Source of the DNA: Streptomyces sp. BK340
GTDB taxonomy: Bacteria; Actinomycetota; Actinomycetes; Streptomycetales; Streptomycetaceae
NCBI RefSeq assembly: GCF_007827595.1
Contig: NZ_VISR01000029.1
Span: 62,001 to 126,000, forward strand
Direction: 5' to 3'
Length of the DNA: 64,000 bases
The position numbers and the translations under genes are program-made. Shown in pieces: positions 63,153-64,000 of the stretch. Numbering within the stretch: position 1 is the stretch's first letter; each line of letters opens with the position of its first letter. The notes under the pieces were generated by a model. It was given only the letters and a program-made list of their open reading frames with translations. It was not told where the DNA came from and ran no database searches.

Positions 63153-64000
63153 CTACCAGGTGGTGTGCAGGGCGGCGATGAGACTGCGCGCCTGCACGTT
63201 CAGGTAATTGCTGTGCTTCAGCAGGTCCATGGCCTGCCCGACGGTGATCCAGAGGAAGCCGTCGGGGGCGTCGGCAGGGGTGTCCTCGCCCGCCTCGACG
63301 ATGAGATAGCGGTTCTGCGCGTGATAGAAACGGCCGCCTTCCTCCGACTGCGTGGAGTCGTAGCGCACGCGGTCGCCGGTCGCGGCGAGCACCTCCTCCA
63401 GATAGGGAGGCGAGGACAGGCCCCGGAGATCACCGGGGCTGCACTGAACGGTCGGGGCCAGCTCCGCCCCGGCGAGCGAACCGGCCTCGGTCCGCGCCCG
63501 GGCGAGAAGGTGCAGCACCCCGTCGAACTCCTTGGTCAGAAAGGCCGACACCTCCGGCCCGCGCGGTTCGAGCAGCGGCTGCGACCAGCGCCCGACCTCC
63601 CGGTTGGCCGCCTTCACATGGGCGCCGACGATCCGGAAATACCGGCCGTCCTCATGAGTGATCTCCTTGTCGGAGCAGTCCCAGCCCGCGACCTGGCCGA
63701 GCGGTATGCGGCGCTGCACATGGCGCTGCACGACGCGCTGCTCGGTCAGCAAGCCGAGAACCTCCTGGGTGCTGTGGCGGCCGGGGGCGTGGTCGATCGA
63801 GCGGCGCAGCGCCGCCCGGTAACCGTCCTCGGTCCCGGACTCCGGCGGCGCGGCGAACGGCATGCACGACAGGACCGTGCGCGCGTCCATGTTGACGGCG
63901 TTGTCCACGGTCAGCAGCCGCAGAACCTGGCCGAGCGTGAGCCAGCGGTAGTCCTCGTGCTCCGGTACGTCCTCAGTGGTCTCCACGACGATGTTGCGGT
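63153..64000 (-). CDS. NDP-hexose 2,3-dehydratase (EvaA/UrdS-like), partial
   Basis: The gene enters from beyond the right edge; about 282 C-terminal residues are visible, and the frame is open to the last base (RNIVVETTEDVPEHEDYRWL). The family is built of two similar halves. Here the repeated signature appears twice, as WLTLGQVLRLLTVDNAVNMD followed by ARTVLSCMPF, and as WITVGQAMDLLKHSNYLNVQ followed by ARSLIAAL. FYHAQNRYLIVEAGE is also typical. The enzyme removes the 2-hydroxyl, the first committed step to 2,6-dideoxysugars, and complements the 3-dehydrase at 29475. It shows that the cluster continues to the right. Confidence 0.92.
   Translation of the reverse strand, partial: RNIVVETTEDVPEHEDYRWLTLGQVLRLLTVDNAVNMDARTVLSCMPFAAPPESGTEDGYRAALRRSIDHAPGRHSTQEVLGLLTEQRVVQRHVQRRIPLGQVAGWDCSDKEITHEDGRYFRIVGAHVKAANREVGRWSQPLLEPRGPEVSAFLTKEFDGVLHLLARARTEAGSLAGAELAPTVQCSPGDLRGLSSPPYLEEVLAATGDRVRYDSTQSEEGGRFYHAQNRYLIVEAGEDTPADAPDGFLWITVGQAMDLLKHSNYLNVQARSLIAALHTTW

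Overview
The window is high-GC, actinobacterial DNA that looks like a Streptomyces chromosome. The signs are GC-rich third codon positions, frequent GTG/TTG starts, SARP, LuxR and PucR regulators, a type II polyketide synthase, and a small dispersed repeat. Everything here is read by eye from the sequence; no database search was run.

Left part (1-12.6 kb): mostly chromosomal background. A first block holds a partial NAD(P)-binding protein, an NDP-sugar-type nucleotidyltransferase, a 51-residue exported peptide divergent from a LuxR regulator, a transketolase-like protein, a methyltransferase and a PucR-type regulator. It is followed by housekeeping-like genes (DEAD-box RNA helicase, lipoprotein, zinc metallopeptidase, membrane metallophosphoesterase) and three tRNA genes (Glu, Asp, Phe) ending in a strong terminator. 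A decayed tyrosine integrase directly after tRNA-Phe suggests that what follows arrived as an integrated island.

Right part (13.7 kb to the window end, open on the right): a large biosynthetic cluster for a heavily glycosylated aromatic polyketide. Core genes are KS-alpha, KS-beta (chain length factor), ACP, two aromatase/cyclases, an ActIII-like ketoreductase, two FAD monooxygenases, two ABM-type oxygenases, an NTF2-like enzyme, a cyclase-family enzyme, two O-methyltransferases and further reductases. Deoxysugar genes are a nucleotidylyltransferase, a 4,6-dehydratase, a PLP/Fe-S 3-dehydrase with all its signature residues, two 4-ketoreductase-like proteins and, at the right edge, a partial 2,3-dehydratase. 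This set points to 2,6-dideoxy and 2,3,6-trideoxy sugars. Seven family-1 glycosyltransferases are present, with no P450-like activator protein seen.

A second layer is unusual for such a cluster. It comprises an A-PCP-C NRPS protein with a glycine-like specificity code, a free adenylation enzyme with its own carrier protein, a flavin reductase, a luciferase-like monooxygenase, an acyl-CoA ligase, and a KASIII-like enzyme that may act as an acyltransferase. A second KASIII copy and a second condensation domain are present only as frameshifted relics. Two ABC exporters, one beside a two-component system, probably handle export and resistance.

One SARP gene (46.1 kb) is probably the master activator. 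Fifteen intergenic sites carry heptamers of the TCGAACG/TCCAACG type repeated at exactly 11-bp spacing, most of them 8 bp upstream of a plausible -10 box. They sit in front of nearly every biosynthetic operon, including both strands of four divergent gaps, so the whole set can be read as one regulon.
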